From positions 190,418 to 249,497 of the forward strand of contig MLAK01000217.1 of the NCBI GenBank assembly GCA_001839685.1: a DNA stretch of 59,080 bases. Reading direction: 5' to 3'. A program made the translations under genes and the position numbers. This document shows, piece after piece, positions 28,131 through 38,420 of this stretch (positions within the stretch are counted from its first letter, which is position 1; every line of letters begins with the position of its first letter). The stretch is from Tritrichomonas foetus (Eukaryota > Parabasalia > Tritrichomonadida > Tritrichomonadidae). The notes under the pieces are model-generated. The model had not been told where the DNA came from and searched no databases. It worked only from the letters and a program-made list of their open reading frames with translations.

Positions 28131-31100
28131 TTAATAAGGTGACATAGCCATTCCATTGATAACATCTTGGCTATTCATCACATTATATATCTTTGAAAAC
28201 TCTTTTGCAGTTTCTGGTGGTTTACTATCAATTGGTGTACCATATAACCTAATTAAATAATCAAAAGCTGTGTATCCTTCATAATCTTGAATCGTTATAT
28301 CCACTCCATCTTTCGCCAAAATTGAATTTACTCCATAATTAAACCTATTTTCAATTGCAAGCATCAATGCAGTTTGTCCATACCTATTTTGAATATTTAC
28401 ATCAATGGCTGGTAAACGCAGAAACTCATCAAGTGTTCCATTCTGTAAAACTATTGATTCAAGAAGAGGAGCAGATCCATTGTCACATTTTTTATTGATA
28501 TCAACACCATCACGCCGAATAATAGAAGAAAGTAAATCTGCCCTCCTCGAAGCAATCGTTAATGGTGTCATTCCATTTGTTGTTAATGTAGACATGCCGA
28601 CTGAATCAATTAAATCATCACTGAAAAAGTCATTCGCCATCTTTTTGGTGAAAAATGAAGTATGGTGAAAAACTGGTTCATTTAAATCTATTCCAGGTTG
28701 ATCAGCTAATAAATTAATAAGGAGATTATCAGCAGATAATGCATAAATAAAAGCTGTTTTAACATCGGATAAAACAGGATCAAAATTAACATTCGACAAT
28801 ATTCCCTGAACAATATTAATCGCACAACATTTTGTAGCTTCAGTTAATAAAGTCGCTCCTGATGAATTCCTTATATTTACATCATCATTTACAATTGCTA
28901 AAAGCATGTTAAATGTATTCAAATTATTACGTTTTGCCAAGGCAAACAAACAAGAGGTAATATCATTTCGATTCGGATCAAATCTTGGATGGCCAAGAAC
29001 AAGTGGAAGTGCATGATCGTATGCTCCATCGTAATTACAAACTGCAGAAAGGATGTTTTCTAATATACCAGGTTTATTATTTGAAGGCACTTTTCGATTA
29101 ATATCGAAATTCAAAGTCATTAAATGATTGAAAATTGATTCACGGTTATAAATAAAAGAATTTATGACTGCTATATTAGTATTCGGCAAATCTGCTTCAA
29201 AACGAAGAGAATTGGTGATTTCGGACGCGATTCGATCACTTGTATCGCTCAATCCAGATAATGAAATTGCACTTTCATTTTTAGAATTCATGAAATTAAT
29301 GTCAACTCGTTCACAATCTATGAGTAGCTTTACAAGTTTTACATTTCCAACAGTAATAGCGATCATTAAAGGCGTTCTTCCACTTATATCAAGAATATTT
29401 ACATCAATTTCTGGACGGTTTATTAAAACAGATACGCATTCCATATTGTTTTGCATAACAGCAGCATGTAAAGGTGTCATTCCATTATGCATATAATTGG
29501 GATTGATTCCTTTGAAATTCAAGAAATAATCTAAAATGCTATAATTGAATTCAGGATTGCAATCAAATTCTTGTGGACGGTTTTGTTGTTGAACAAATGC
29601 ATGATAAAGACCAAATCTTTGTGGTTTTTGTGATAATCCATTTGATTTAGGATTTTCCCGATAAAACATTACAAAAGCTGCATTAATTTGCCATATGTTC
29701 TTTTTAAGAAGAGATGGATTATATTCTTGAATTATTCGTTTCATAATTTCGAAATGCTTATGCTTTGCTGCCATAATTATGGCTGTTTCATGTCTAGAAT
29801 TATATAAATTTAAGTTTATTCCAGGTTGATTTAAAAGGAATTCAACTGTTTCTAAAGATCCACTTGACGCTGCAGCACATAAAGCTGAACCTTCTTTCAT
29901 TGTAAGACTATTTAAATATTCTGGATTCTTTTCACATAAAATTTGAACTAATTCCAGAAGTCCTTTTCTTGAGGCACGTATTAAAGTGTCTTCTTTAATA
30001 TCACTAAGAGTAATAAAGAGTTTTGCTACAGCAACTTGACTATTTTCAATCGCAGAAATCAAATTTTTATTCGTTTGCTTTTCATAAATTTCCTTAGGAA
30101 GCATTTTAAATAACAAGCGAAGAACTTCAATGTATCCTTTGTTTGCAGCATCATTTAAAACCGAGCCTACTTCTTCATAAGTTAGGTCAATGTTTTTATC
30201 GGCTAAATAAACACAAATGTCAATAAATCCATTTTTCGCAGCCAAACAAAAAGCATCGTTCAATTGATTATTCTTTTGGTTGTGAAGTTTTTGGTTCATA
30301 ATCATTTTGACGATTTCAAGTTGACCATGTTGAGCTGCACTTTGAAGAATTTCTAGCCAATCGCATTCTTCATTATCAATAAAGGCATTCAAGATGTGAA
30401 TGTGACCAAAATAAGCAGCTTTTTGAAGGAACTTTGTGTAAGCTTTTCCATCAAGCTGAGAAATTGCTTTTACATTGGAATTAATCCATAGTTGAATAAC
30501 ATCCAAATGCCCATTTGCTGCTGCTGCTGAAAGAGAAGAAACAATTTCATTAAATGTAACTGGTTTATCAGTTCTTGCTTCAATCATCATATTAATTATT
30601 CGAATACTTCCGAATTCAGAAGCAGCTTCAAGAATTGTTTTCGATTTTTGATCACTATATTGGTAGCGATATGGATCGCCGGTAAAATACATTGAATGTG
30701 TTTGATGATTTGTTTGCTGTGGTGGATGAAAAATTGATTTATCAGTTAATTTTAAAATAATTTTTAATAAATCAGAATATCCACGTGATGCAGCATCAAT
30801 TGAATTTTGACGTAAAGCATTATTTAATCCTGGATTTTTACTGGTTAAATTAACACCAGAATCAATAATTGACATTAAAGATACAATATTGTTTGTTGAA
30901 ATTACAACAAACATACAATTTTGTAAAATTTGAATAAGTCGGGTTTGATCAGTTGATGTTGAAATTAGCCAATCAAATACGCCATACCTATGATAACGAA
31001 CAGCTTCCTTTAGTACGTTAAAGCCGGGTATGCTTGTCGCAATATTTTCGTTAAAGGGATGGAAATTTCCAGGAATCATTAAATGATTTGGACCCCAATT

Positions 31101-32804
31101 ATTTGCAGGTTGTATTGGACTTTCCCAATTTCCTGGAATTTTTTGATTTGTTACATGAATGATTTCATTATCTCCACCTTTGATAGCATTAACTAAAGTA
31201 TTATTTGTTATGTCCGCATGATTCAGCATTAAATATTTAAAACATAATATTGAAGAATGAAGTGCTGCATAATCAATTAAACAAATCGGTTCATAATTTT
31301 CAAAGATTGACATTGGGATTTTATGAGAAAAATCAAATTGAATGCCTGATACTAGTTTTTGTAAACTATCAACATTATCTTCAAGAATTGCTTTAGCGAA
31401 AGGATCATTATTGTTGAGTTCATCGCGAGCAATTTTATAATTCATCCAATTATTTTCCCGGTAATTTGGTAATCGACTCATTACATTAAAAAGAACATTT
31501 TTTTCTGCCCTAATTACGAAATTATCGATGAAAAATGGATATTTTTCTTCAACTTCTGGGAAAAACCATAAAAAGAGTGTAGAATTTGTGATATATTTTT
31601 CTTCAGTAACTTCGAAATGAACGTTTTCCCATATTTGTTCAAGAATTTGTTCAATTTTAATTAAATTTTCTTTATACATTAAATAAATAAATCTGCCAAA
31701 TGAATGAGCTGATTGATTCAAAATATACTGTGTGAAAAATGGAAGGAAATCTGAATTCTGATCATTAATTGCAGCAATTAATTTAATTAATAAAAAATGA
31801 AGGCGTGGGCGATAATCAGCGACAATAGCTAGATTTGAAGAGAACTCTTTTATTCGTTCACTATCATTGAACCAAATTGATTCGAACAATTCGACTTTTG
31901 TTGATTCAAAATTATCTTCAGATAAATCAAATAATAATTCTTGAAGATTTATAACAAATTGAATTTGATCTTGTTCTAAATCGAGAACTTTTTGTCCATC
32001 TTCGATTTTTTTCTTATATTCTTCAATTCTTTTGATTGCGCATTTAATATCTAATTCATTTGCAACTCTTTCAATAAAATCGAGATTATGGGATGTGATT
32101 TGGCATGGCTCAAATCGGAAAAAGTCTTGAAAAAATTGAAATTCTTTATTCTCGTCTTCAATATCATATTCATATTCTGTCAATTCAGGATTTTCTTTTA
32201 AAGCTTGAGAAATTTTGCCGGCCAAAGTTACAGTCAAAAAGTTACAGGAATACTGATTATTTTTAGTCCTAATTACAAAATTTTTTGTTATCTTTTGAGA
32301 CAATGATTGAATTGTGTAAGGAAGAAATGCCATTTTCAAGGTTTTTGATGAAGTAAATGAATAAGGATTTGTATAGCCCATTTGTTCGTGAGAGGAAGAT
32401 AAAACTGGTGGAAGATTGATTAGAAGCAATGAGCCAAATTTTTTAAAGAATGGCTTTTCGGCTTTGATGTCGACGGTTGCGGTTTCTCCGTTAAAAAGCG
32501 ACGTAAACTTGGCCATTGAATCGCATGGATCGTCAATATCGATTGTGTATTCGCGGATATCAGCATCCAATTTATTGATTACTGTAGAGATGTCTCGTAT
32601 AGCAAAATTCGCGAATTCATAACGTTTTCCTTGATTGATAATCACGAAGTCTTTTGGGTAGGAAGCGAGAGCTTCCAGCAGATATCGAGTGTTTGTGATC
32701 TGTAGTTGCGATGATAATAGGAAGTGATCGGCATTTTTATTGTCAATTTGACCAGGGCTTCGAATCGAATCAATGATTTGGAGCGTAGATAAAGTGTTGT
32801 GCAT
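28131..32804 (-). CDS. 1557-residue BTB-like/ankyrin-repeat protein
   Basis: One intact ORF from ATG 32804. Two consecutive degenerate BTB-like modules open it (about 50-130 and 165-255: 'F.I....YEF.NFAIRDIS..I' ... 'IDIDD', then 'FVIRTKNNQYSCNFLTVTLAGKIS' ... 'YDIEDENKE'). A helical DUF3447-like segment follows to about 540, then some twenty ankyrin repeats to the end, recognisable by 'TPLHAAVMQNNMECVSVLIN', 'GRTPLMIAITVGNVKLVKLLID' and 'GQTALMLAIENRFN'. Trichomonad genomes carry very large families of this kind, probably protein-interaction scaffolds. It has no membrane segment or catalytic domain. The related decayed copy at 23233-25280 lies 3 kb away. Confidence 0.88.
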   Translation of the reverse strand: MHNTLSTLQIIDSIRSPGQIDNKNADHFLLSSQLQITNTRYLLEALASYPKDFVIINQGKRYEFANFAIRDISTVINKLDADIREYTIDIDDPCDSMAKFTSLFNGETATVDIKAEKPFFKKFGSLLLINLPPVLSSSHEQMGYTNPYSFTSSKTLKMAFLPYTIQSLSQKITKNFVIRTKNNQYSCNFLTVTLAGKISQALKENPELTEYEYDIEDENKEFQFFQDFFRFEPCQITSHNLDFIERVANELDIKCAIKRIEEYKKKIEDGQKVLDLEQDQIQFVINLQELLFDLSEDNFESTKVELFESIWFNDSERIKEFSSNLAIVADYRPRLHFLLIKLIAAINDQNSDFLPFFTQYILNQSAHSFGRFIYLMYKENLIKIEQILEQIWENVHFEVTEEKYITNSTLFLWFFPEVEEKYPFFIDNFVIRAEKNVLFNVMSRLPNYRENNWMNYKIARDELNNNDPFAKAILEDNVDSLQKLVSGIQFDFSHKIPMSIFENYEPICLIDYAALHSSILCFKYLMLNHADITNNTLVNAIKGGDNEIIHVTNQKIPGNWESPIQPANNWGPNHLMIPGNFHPFNENIATSIPGFNVLKEAVRYHRYGVFDWLISTSTDQTRLIQILQNCMFVVISTNNIVSLMSIIDSGVNLTSKNPGLNNALRQNSIDAASRGYSDLLKIILKLTDKSIFHPPQQTNHQTHSMYFTGDPYRYQYSDQKSKTILEAASEFGSIRIINMMIEARTDKPVTFNEIVSSLSAAAANGHLDVIQLWINSNVKAISQLDGKAYTKFLQKAAYFGHIHILNAFIDNEECDWLEILQSAAQHGQLEIVKMIMNQKLHNQKNNQLNDAFCLAAKNGFIDICVYLADKNIDLTYEEVGSVLNDAANKGYIEVLRLLFKMLPKEIYEKQTNKNLISAIENSQVAVAKLFITLSDIKEDTLIRASRKGLLELVQILCEKNPEYLNSLTMKEGSALCAAASSGSLETVEFLLNQPGINLNLYNSRHETAIIMAAKHKHFEIMKRIIQEYNPSLLKKNIWQINAAFVMFYRENPKSNGLSQKPQRFGLYHAFVQQQNRPQEFDCNPEFNYSILDYFLNFKGINPNYMHNGMTPLHAAVMQNNMECVSVLINRPEIDVNILDISGRTPLMIAITVGNVKLVKLLIDCERVDINFMNSKNESAISLSGLSDTSDRIASEITNSLRFEADLPNTNIAVINSFIYNRESIFNHLMTLNFDINRKVPSNNKPGILENILSAVCNYDGAYDHALPLVLGHPRFDPNRNDITSCLFALAKRNNLNTFNMLLAIVNDDVNIRNSSGATLLTEATKCCAINIVQGILSNVNFDPVLSDVKTAFIYALSADNLLINLLADQPGIDLNEPVFHHTSFFTKKMANDFFSDDLIDSVGMSTLTTNGMTPLTIASRRADLLSSIIRRDGVDINKKCDNGSAPLLESIVLQNGTLDEFLRLPAIDVNIQNRYGQTALMLAIENRFNYGVNSILAKDGVDITIQDYEGYTAFDYLIRLYGTPIDSKPPETAKEFSKIYNVMNSQDVINGMAMSPY

Positions 32805-33541
32805 ATCTCAATTAAAATTTTAATTCCAAATTTGAATGATTTTGATCTGACTAGTAATTTTTCTTAAAAAATTAAGGGTGGCAAAATTTATGATGATGTT
32901 GTTCGCTTTGAAAAGGAGTTAATGTGATGTTGTGAAGTATGATGTATTCATGGCGATCGTATAATCATCCTTTGCATCAATTTCAGATTGCTTATGATAA
33001 AGAAAAGTGCTAGGAGAATAACATCGAATAAAAATCACCAAATGCGTATTTTACAATATTTGTTTATATATATCATTTTTAGTTAGAAGAAACATCAAAA
33101 CTATAAAATAAAAGAATTTTCATTATTAGAGATATTGTCCCAATATATGAATCGAAAAATAAAAAAGATCATTTATTTGGAAATGATTTCATCAAAACAA
33201 GATGATCTCGAATAAAAAAGCGAATGAAATGTTCTCATGTTATTAATATGTACTATTATTATATCCCAAAATGCAGAAGGAACAGTCGGAATTGTAACAT
33301 TTTTATGATTATGGAGAGTTTTTTTTTGGTTTAGACGAATAAAATCATTTATAGAATAGATTATATACTAAAAAAAGAGAATTGGCTCTTGGATCAGTAA
33401 ACTAATGAATGAAATAACGTAGCAACATTCTGAGAAATGGCGAGATAGTTACCTGCCACATTCAAAAAAACCTCAAAATTGATAAAGATATCAAAATACT
33501 CAAAAATTGAAAGAAATAGCATCACCGGCTTATTATTTTTT
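32805..33541. other. Long divergent spacer, no gene seen
   Basis: This 737-bp AT-rich gap lies between the ankyrin gene start (minus) and the kelch gene start (plus). A tiny frame near 32946 (ATG TAT TCA TGG, 23 codons) is the only coding-like trace. No repeat or RNA gene seen. Confidence 0.5.
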
Positions 33542-33949
33542 ATGGGGAATTCTGCATCATCGGGAAAAGGAAAATCCTATGAATCTGGAATATATGTTCC
33601 TGTAAATGGGACTCGAATGAGAGGTGAAGAATGCGCATACGAGCCATCAGTAATAAAAAATAATGTTCAACAACAGAGTTTACTAAAAACACAAAACTTT
33701 GGTGTATGGAGTATTAAATTTTCTGATACACTTGGCCCCATTCCAAGGATAGGGCATTTCACAGTCTTTGATCAAGCCAATTCTTTGGCATATATAGGAT
33801 ATGGATATGGAAATAATGGAAACTTACTAAACGATGTTTGGGTCATCAACACAATTACTTTAAAATGGAGACGTATTCCACTTGTTGGTACAAAAATTGA
33901 GCCAAGAACTGATGCTTCTGCTGTACTTTATGGACGATTTATTTATGTA
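33542..33949 (+). pseudogene. 5' part of kelch-repeat gene, interrupted by mariner
   Basis: ATG 33542 begins 'MGNSASSGKGKS', a good N-myristoylation context (Gly2, Ser6). An upstream TTG extension is unlikely. The sequence reaches a first kelch blade ('GHFTVFDQANSLAYIGYGYGNNGN..NDVWVINTITLKWRRIPLVG') and a second blade start ('LYGRFIYV'), then meets a stop created by the transposon end. Removing the transposon and one TA joins this codon for codon to 'FGGYNG' at 35242, so the insertion is the disrupting event. Confidence 0.85.
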
Positions 33950-35239
33950 TAGGGTGTCCGGTAATGTGATGTCACTAAGTATAATAAAGTCATTTCTAAT
34001 AAGTCATTTTTTATTGATAAGTATTTCAAAATATGTAGTCTCCATTGGCATCAATAACTTTTTTCAGTCTATTTTGCCATTCTGCAAAAACTGAAAACAA
34101 AGTTTCCGATGGAATTTCATTGAAAATTTGGACTATTGTTTGAATCAAATGGCTTGGTGATTCAAAAACAATTCCTTTAACTTTTTCTTTAATAGTTCCA
34201 AATAAAAAAAAGTCGCTAGGCGCCAAATCAGGTGAATATGCCGGATGTGGAACTGATTCTAGTGAGTTTTCATTTATATATTTTTTGACAATTTTTGCCA
34301 CATGAGGCTTTGCATTGTCATAATGAACAAATAATTTTTTATAATTATTCGAGTTTTTAAACTCAACAATTTTTGACATAATGGCTGTAATATAATATGC
34401 AGCATTAAACTTTTCATTTGGCGGCAAAACATCAATATGAATTATCCCATGAGGGTTCCAAAATACAGTCACCATAAATTTAGTGATCTGAAACCCTGGA
34501 TTTTGAATAGTTGGGATTACTGAGTTTTCAGGAATCCATTGTGTATTGAAATCAGTCTTGGAATAAAACCAAGACTCATCTCCTGTTATTAAAAAGGTGA
34601 AATTAGTTTTTTGTTCTGCATTCAAAATTTTAAGAAGTTTTTTTGCCAATAAAACTCTATTGGCCTTTTGATTTTCTGTTAGAATATGTGGCACCCATCG
34701 AAGATGCACATGTTTATACATTAATTTTGATGTTAAACGATCATAAATTGTCGATTTTGGTTCACCTAAAACATTAGCAATATATCGACACGATGAATGT
34801 GGAAATTCGGTTAAAACATCTAAAATTTTCCAGTCAAGAATATCATAACTTTGGCACTTTTTCTCTTTTTTCACAGGCTGTGTGTTTTGACTTCTGTTCA
34901 GTTCTGCCATGACTCGGTAGATTTGTCTTTGAGACAAACATTTTTCTTTCAAGACACTCTTCATTTCTTCATATATTTCTTTGCCCCTTTTTCCTTCAAG
35001 CTGCAGAAAAGTTATGATTGAATGTTGATCAATCATTTTTTAATAAACGTGCATCGTGTACGTTTATAAATTATTCTTTTTTTTTATGAAAAAGATTCTT
35101 TATCTCTATTTTCAGTCAAGAGAAAAAAAAATTGTTTTCAAAATTTTTATGTTAACATTGCATAGTTTATTATTTATAAATATAATGTATTGATTTCACT
35201 TCTAATGTGGGTAGTGACATCACGCCTCCGGACACCCTA
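33950..35239 (-). mobile_element. Intact mariner transposon, 1290 bp
   Basis: Both ends carry 28-bp terminal inverted repeats, 24 of 28 matching, starting TAGGGTGTCCGG and ending GTGATGTCACTA, with a 4-base difference between them. The target TA is duplicated at 33948-33949 and 35240-35241. The only gene is a full-length transposase on the minus strand. Length, termini and TA target are those of mariner elements, which are known from trichomonads (Tvmar1-type). It sits inside a kelch gene. Confidence 0.95.
34026..35036 (-). CDS. Mariner transposase, DD34D
   Basis: A 336-residue protein from ATG 35036. N-terminal helix-turn-helix domains bind the inverted repeats ('LSQRQIYRVMAEL' and 'SSCRYIANVLGEPKSTIYDRL'). 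The 'WVPHILTENQKANR' linker matches the mariner 'WVPH.L...Q...R' motif. The catalytic triad is 'TGDESWF', 'VHYDNAKPH' and 'YSPDLAPSDFFLF', with 34 residues between the second and third Asp, the DD34D signature. No stop or frameshift is present, so it may still be active. Confidence 0.95.
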   Translation of the reverse strand: MIDQHSIITFLQLEGKRGKEIYEEMKSVLKEKCLSQRQIYRVMAELNRSQNTQPVKKEKKCQSYDILDWKILDVLTEFPHSSCRYIANVLGEPKSTIYDRLTSKLMYKHVHLRWVPHILTENQKANRVLLAKKLLKILNAEQKTNFTFLITGDESWFYSKTDFNTQWIPENSVIPTIQNPGFQITKFMVTVFWNPHGIIHIDVLPPNEKFNAAYYITAIMSKIVEFKNSNNYKKLFVHYDNAKPHVAKIVKKYINENSLESVPHPAYSPDLAPSDFFLFGTIKEKVKGIVFESPSHLIQTIVQIFNEIPSETLFSVFAEWQNRLKKVIDANGDYIF

Positions 35240-36018
35240 TATTTGGTGGCTATAATGGAAGATCATATTTAGATCAATTTCATGCAATTGATTTAACAAC
35301 AGGTAAAATTGAGTTACTTCAAACAACAGGTGATGCACCATGTCCCCGATCAAAACCAATTTTTGCATTCTATAATGGATTGTTCTATGTTTGGGGTGGA
35401 TTTAATGGTCAATTACCAACAGAATTGCATATTCTTGATCCTCAAACGAAAATATGGGAAATGATCCCACAGGATGTGATTGGAAGGAAATCTATACCTT
35501 ATGTTGTAGTGGATGATAAAATATTATCGTATGGAGGAAATAAATCCGGTGGGATGTTAATTGTCGATATGCCACAAAAAAAGGTATATGTTAGAATTAC
35601 AACAGGTGCTTCTCCACCATCAAGAGTACTTGATCCAGGAATGACAGTATATGGAAAATATCTTTTTTATTATGGAGGACGAGATACAACAACCAATCAC
35701 ACTTTTATGTATGTGTGTGACACGGAAAGATATTGGTGGTTTATAATGCATGTTCTTCCAGATGATGAAACAGTTTCAATGTCAGATGGCATTGTATGTA
35801 AGATTGGACTATTTATGCTTCCCAGATTGCATTCATTTTCTTTTTTATGTGAACAACGAAAGAGAGAATTATATGTTTTTCTTGGCGCCCCAGAAAAAGA
35901 CCAAGTTCCAATATCAGTGGTTCAGATTTACGAGCCTATATCAATTCTTAATATGAGAGATGATATGCTTTGTGCATTTGAAGGAGATACAGGGCTTAAG
36001 GTAAGCGCATTTTTATAG
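35240..36018 (+). pseudogene. 3' part of the kelch-repeat gene
   Basis: This continues the frame of the 33542 fragment: 'FGGYNGRSYLDQFHAIDL', then blades 'FYVWGGFNGQLPTELHILDPQTKIWEMIP', 'ILSYGGNKSGGMLIVDM' and 'YLFYYGGRDTTTNHTFMYVCD'. Without the transposon the protein would be about 394 residues with five or so kelch blades, ending 'GDTGLKVSAFL'. Kelch propellers are protein-interaction modules, and with the predicted myristoyl group this one would be membrane-associated. The tail after 36000 may be misread (see the candidate exon at 36143). Confidence 0.82.
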
Positions 36019-36142
36019 AAATAGATTAATTATAGATTAAAAATAGAACTATCTCAACATTGATTATGTCATTTTTGCGATATAAAGAACTATAACACTT
36101 AAAGAATTATAACAGTTAAAGAATTATAATACATAGGATTAG

Positions 36143-36286
36143 AAGACAGAAATGGTTGAAAGACATTCAGAATACAAACAAGCCCAGAATGAGAATAAAT
36201 CTAGAACAAGAATAACCAAAGAATTAAAACACGCTATTCTTTATAAACGAAATGGAGCAATATTCCAAATTATGGTAAAACATTGA
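36143..36286 (+). CDS. Candidate last exon of the kelch gene or small separate ORF
   Basis: A 47-codon coding-like stretch, 'KTEMVERHSEYKQAQ' ... 'AIFQIMVKH', purine-rich and helical, follows the kelch stop. It would join in frame if 36001-36142 (GTAAGC...AG) were an intron. The boundaries do not match the trichomonad intron consensus I know (5' GTAYGT, 3' ACTAACACACAG). It could also be an independent ORF from ATG 36152. Confidence 0.25.
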   Translation, partial: KTEMVERHSEYKQAQNENKSRTRITKELKHAILYKRNGAIFQIMVKH

Positions 36287-36410
36287 CATTACGAAGATTT
36301 TGTGGTAGCTCGTTAGTTTTAATGCAACAAACAAAAAGAAGAGAATGATCAATTAAGAAAGAATGATTAAAGTTTAGGAAAAAGAAAAAAAAAAAAAAAA
36401 TAAAACACAA
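36287..36410. repeat. Short spacer with poly-A tract
   Basis: A purine-rich run containing about 18 consecutive A (around 36383-36400) lies just before the ArfGAP 3' end. Confidence 0.5.
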
Positions 36411-37769
36411 TCAGTATGGATATCCAGGTTGCTGGTATTGTTGTTGATACTGAGGTTGGTATTGCTGCTGTGCGTAGTTCATCATGTAGTTTTGCTGTTG
36501 GGAAGTGTTTGGCACAAATCGTTGGATCTGTGGTGGAGGTTGCTGGTGAACTGGTGCAGAAACAGGTCTGTAGGTAGATTCTGAAATATTCAGCATCTGA
36601 TCCACGACGTAGTTTGAGTCTGGTGGTGCTGGCTGACCTGGTTTTTTAGCAAATCTGCTTGCAGCTTTTGATTTCTTTCCAAAGAGGCTTTGTTTCTTTT
36701 TCCCAACACACGTGATTTTCTGAGGCTGTCCTGCTTGCATTATTTCCTGCGCTGTGGGAGTCGATAGCGGTTGTGATTTTGGTGATTCTGGTTTAGAGGC
36801 TTTATTCTGTGACGACTGGGAATGTTGCTGTTGCTGCTGAATATTTGATTGAATAGTTTGTGGTTGGTAATGTGGAGGAATCTGTTGTTGTTGTTGTTGT
36901 TGTTGTTGTTGTGGGGTTTTGAATGATGTTGATACAGGTTGTTGGGGTGGGAGTTGAATTTCACCTGAAGGGCCAAATGGATTATCTGTATTGACCTCTA
37001 CAGGTGAATTTGTGATGTTCGAATTATCTTCATTCATGAAGCTGAAGGAGGATGGCGTATCATCTTCAGATGGTGGCGGTTGAGTCTGCTGTTGATTTTC
37101 CGTATGCGCATTCATTTGATTCATAAAATCGACCAAATTCATCGATGGAGATTTATTCGTTTTTTGAGCTTCCTGTTGTGATGGGTTCGCCATAAATCTT
37201 TGAGGCCCACTGTTTTGTTTTTGTTTAAATCCGTCGATACTTTTTGAAGGAGTTAATGGCCGTTGCCCCATAATGTAGTGCGATTGGGCTTGCTGTTGTT
37301 GTTGCATTGGATTGTGTTGGAAATATCCTTCGTACATGTTTACCGATGGCCGGACCCCGCTTTGATGCGAGGTCGACGATCGATTTTGAGGTGGCTCCCC
37401 TGGGGCGGCCCAGCGGCGTTCGATATATTTGGCGCGAATGAAGGCCTCCATTCCAAAACGGTCGCCTGAGGCCGGGCGGATAAAGTCGCGGGGAAGTCTG
37501 GCTTCCCAATATTCGTTCCCGATTTTGTTTCCGACTTTGCGCATGAGGCGGGCCTGGTCTGGCGTCCAGGAATCAAGCGTGCACGATCTGACAAACGAAA
37601 TGTGTGTTCCGAGCGAGCGATGAATACCACTGCAATCGATGCAGATAAAAACGCCGAGAGTCGAGGAAGCCCATTTTGCGGCTTTCTTTTTACAGTCCGC
37701 ACATATCGAATTGTCGGGCTGTTCCATTAAACTCTTCACTAATTGAAGTGCTTCGGGAGAAGGTTTCAT
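36411..37769 (-). CDS. ArfGAP-domain protein (SMAP/AGFG-like) with Gln/Pro-rich tail
   Basis: I start at ATG 37769 (452 residues, 'MKPSPEALQ'); a GTG three codons upstream is not a start. The ArfGAP domain occupies about 1-125: zinc finger 'CADCKKKAAKWASSTLGVFICIDC' (CxxCx16CxxC), arginine finger in 'GIHRSLGTHISFVRS', then 'LDSWTPDQARLMRKVGN'. The remainder is low-complexity Q/P/N/S-rich, including a ten-Gln run (CAG/CAA-type) at about residues 290-300. ArfGAPs stimulate GTP hydrolysis on Arf to end vesicle budding at Golgi or endosomes. The tail resembles the disordered adaptor tails of SMAP/Age2 proteins. Confidence 0.92.
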   Translation of the reverse strand: MKPSPEALQLVKSLMEQPDNSICADCKKKAAKWASSTLGVFICIDCSGIHRSLGTHISFVRSCTLDSWTPDQARLMRKVGNKIGNEYWEARLPRDFIRPASGDRFGMEAFIRAKYIERRWAAPGEPPQNRSSTSHQSGVRPSVNMYEGYFQHNPMQQQQQAQSHYIMGQRPLTPSKSIDGFKQKQNSGPQRFMANPSQQEAQKTNKSPSMNLVDFMNQMNAHTENQQQTQPPPSEDDTPSSFSFMNEDNSNITNSPVEVNTDNPFGPSGEIQLPPQQPVSTSFKTPQQQQQQQQQQIPPHYQPQTIQSNIQQQQQHSQSSQNKASKPESPKSQPLSTPTAQEIMQAGQPQKITCVGKKKQSLFGKKSKAASRFAKKPGQPAPPDSNYVVDQMLNISESTYRPVSAPVHQQPPPQIQRFVPNTSQQQNYMMNYAQQQYQPQYQQQYQQPGYPY

Positions 37770-38420
37770 TTTTGACACTTTTTAATTTGAAAATTTTAAT
37801 TTCAATGCTTTCCTTCACTTTTGCATAAATGTCATACAGACATATCATTTCATCATGACTGATTCATATGGGATATTCAAGAATATAGAACTAGCATTTC
37901 CTTTCATGTTTTTAGGCGAATTTATTCAAAAATATGTCTGCTTCACTAAATATCAATAATATCACAATTTTTGAGAAACAAGAAATAGACAGGAAAACAA
38001 TCGAAAATCATATATAACTTGGAGTAGAATATCTTGTTTAATTCATATTAATACAGTCATTATTAAACGAAGTGATATCCATCATCTTATGATTTGTCAG
38101 CCGTAAAGCTTTTGAGTGCAAAAACTGTACGTTTATAATAACATTTTCCATAATAGACTATCGAAAACACTTTGATACACGAGACTTTTGATCGACTCAT
38201 TCAATACAACAGAGCCAATTTCATTCAACAGTTCGAATTATTCGTGAATAATATTTCTAATTGCTCCAACATCATTCAATTCAAATATTTGATTGATCCA
38301 ATATCCACGTTTTTAATAGCTTGCACCAGATGAGATGAACGATCAATGAAGTATCATTTTTGATTCAGCAAAAGAATTCAACATTATTATTTCGGTGAAT
38401 TGTAATCTCGAACAAATTGG
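37770..38420. other. Spacer between ArfGAP and CDK genes, holding a coding relic
   Basis: Most is AT-rich and empty. The 38100-38345 stretch looks like a decayed coding sequence and is listed separately. No repeat or RNA gene seen. Confidence 0.5.
38100..38345 (-). pseudogene. Coding relic, helical, function unknown
   Basis: Minus-strand translation gives 'SSHLVQAIKNVDIGSIKYLN', then after a one-base frame change 'ELNDVGAIRNIIHE', a stop, and 'FELLNEIGSVVLNESIKSLVYQSVFDSLLW'. The hydrophobic spacing is of ARM-type helices and is much less AT-skewed than its flanks. This looks like the remaining end of a dead gene, but the family is not identifiable. Confidence 0.35.

Noticed and set aside
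37225..37702. Overlapping ORFs in the ArfGAP gene
   Set aside because: Frame shadows; the ArfGAP frame carries the zinc finger.
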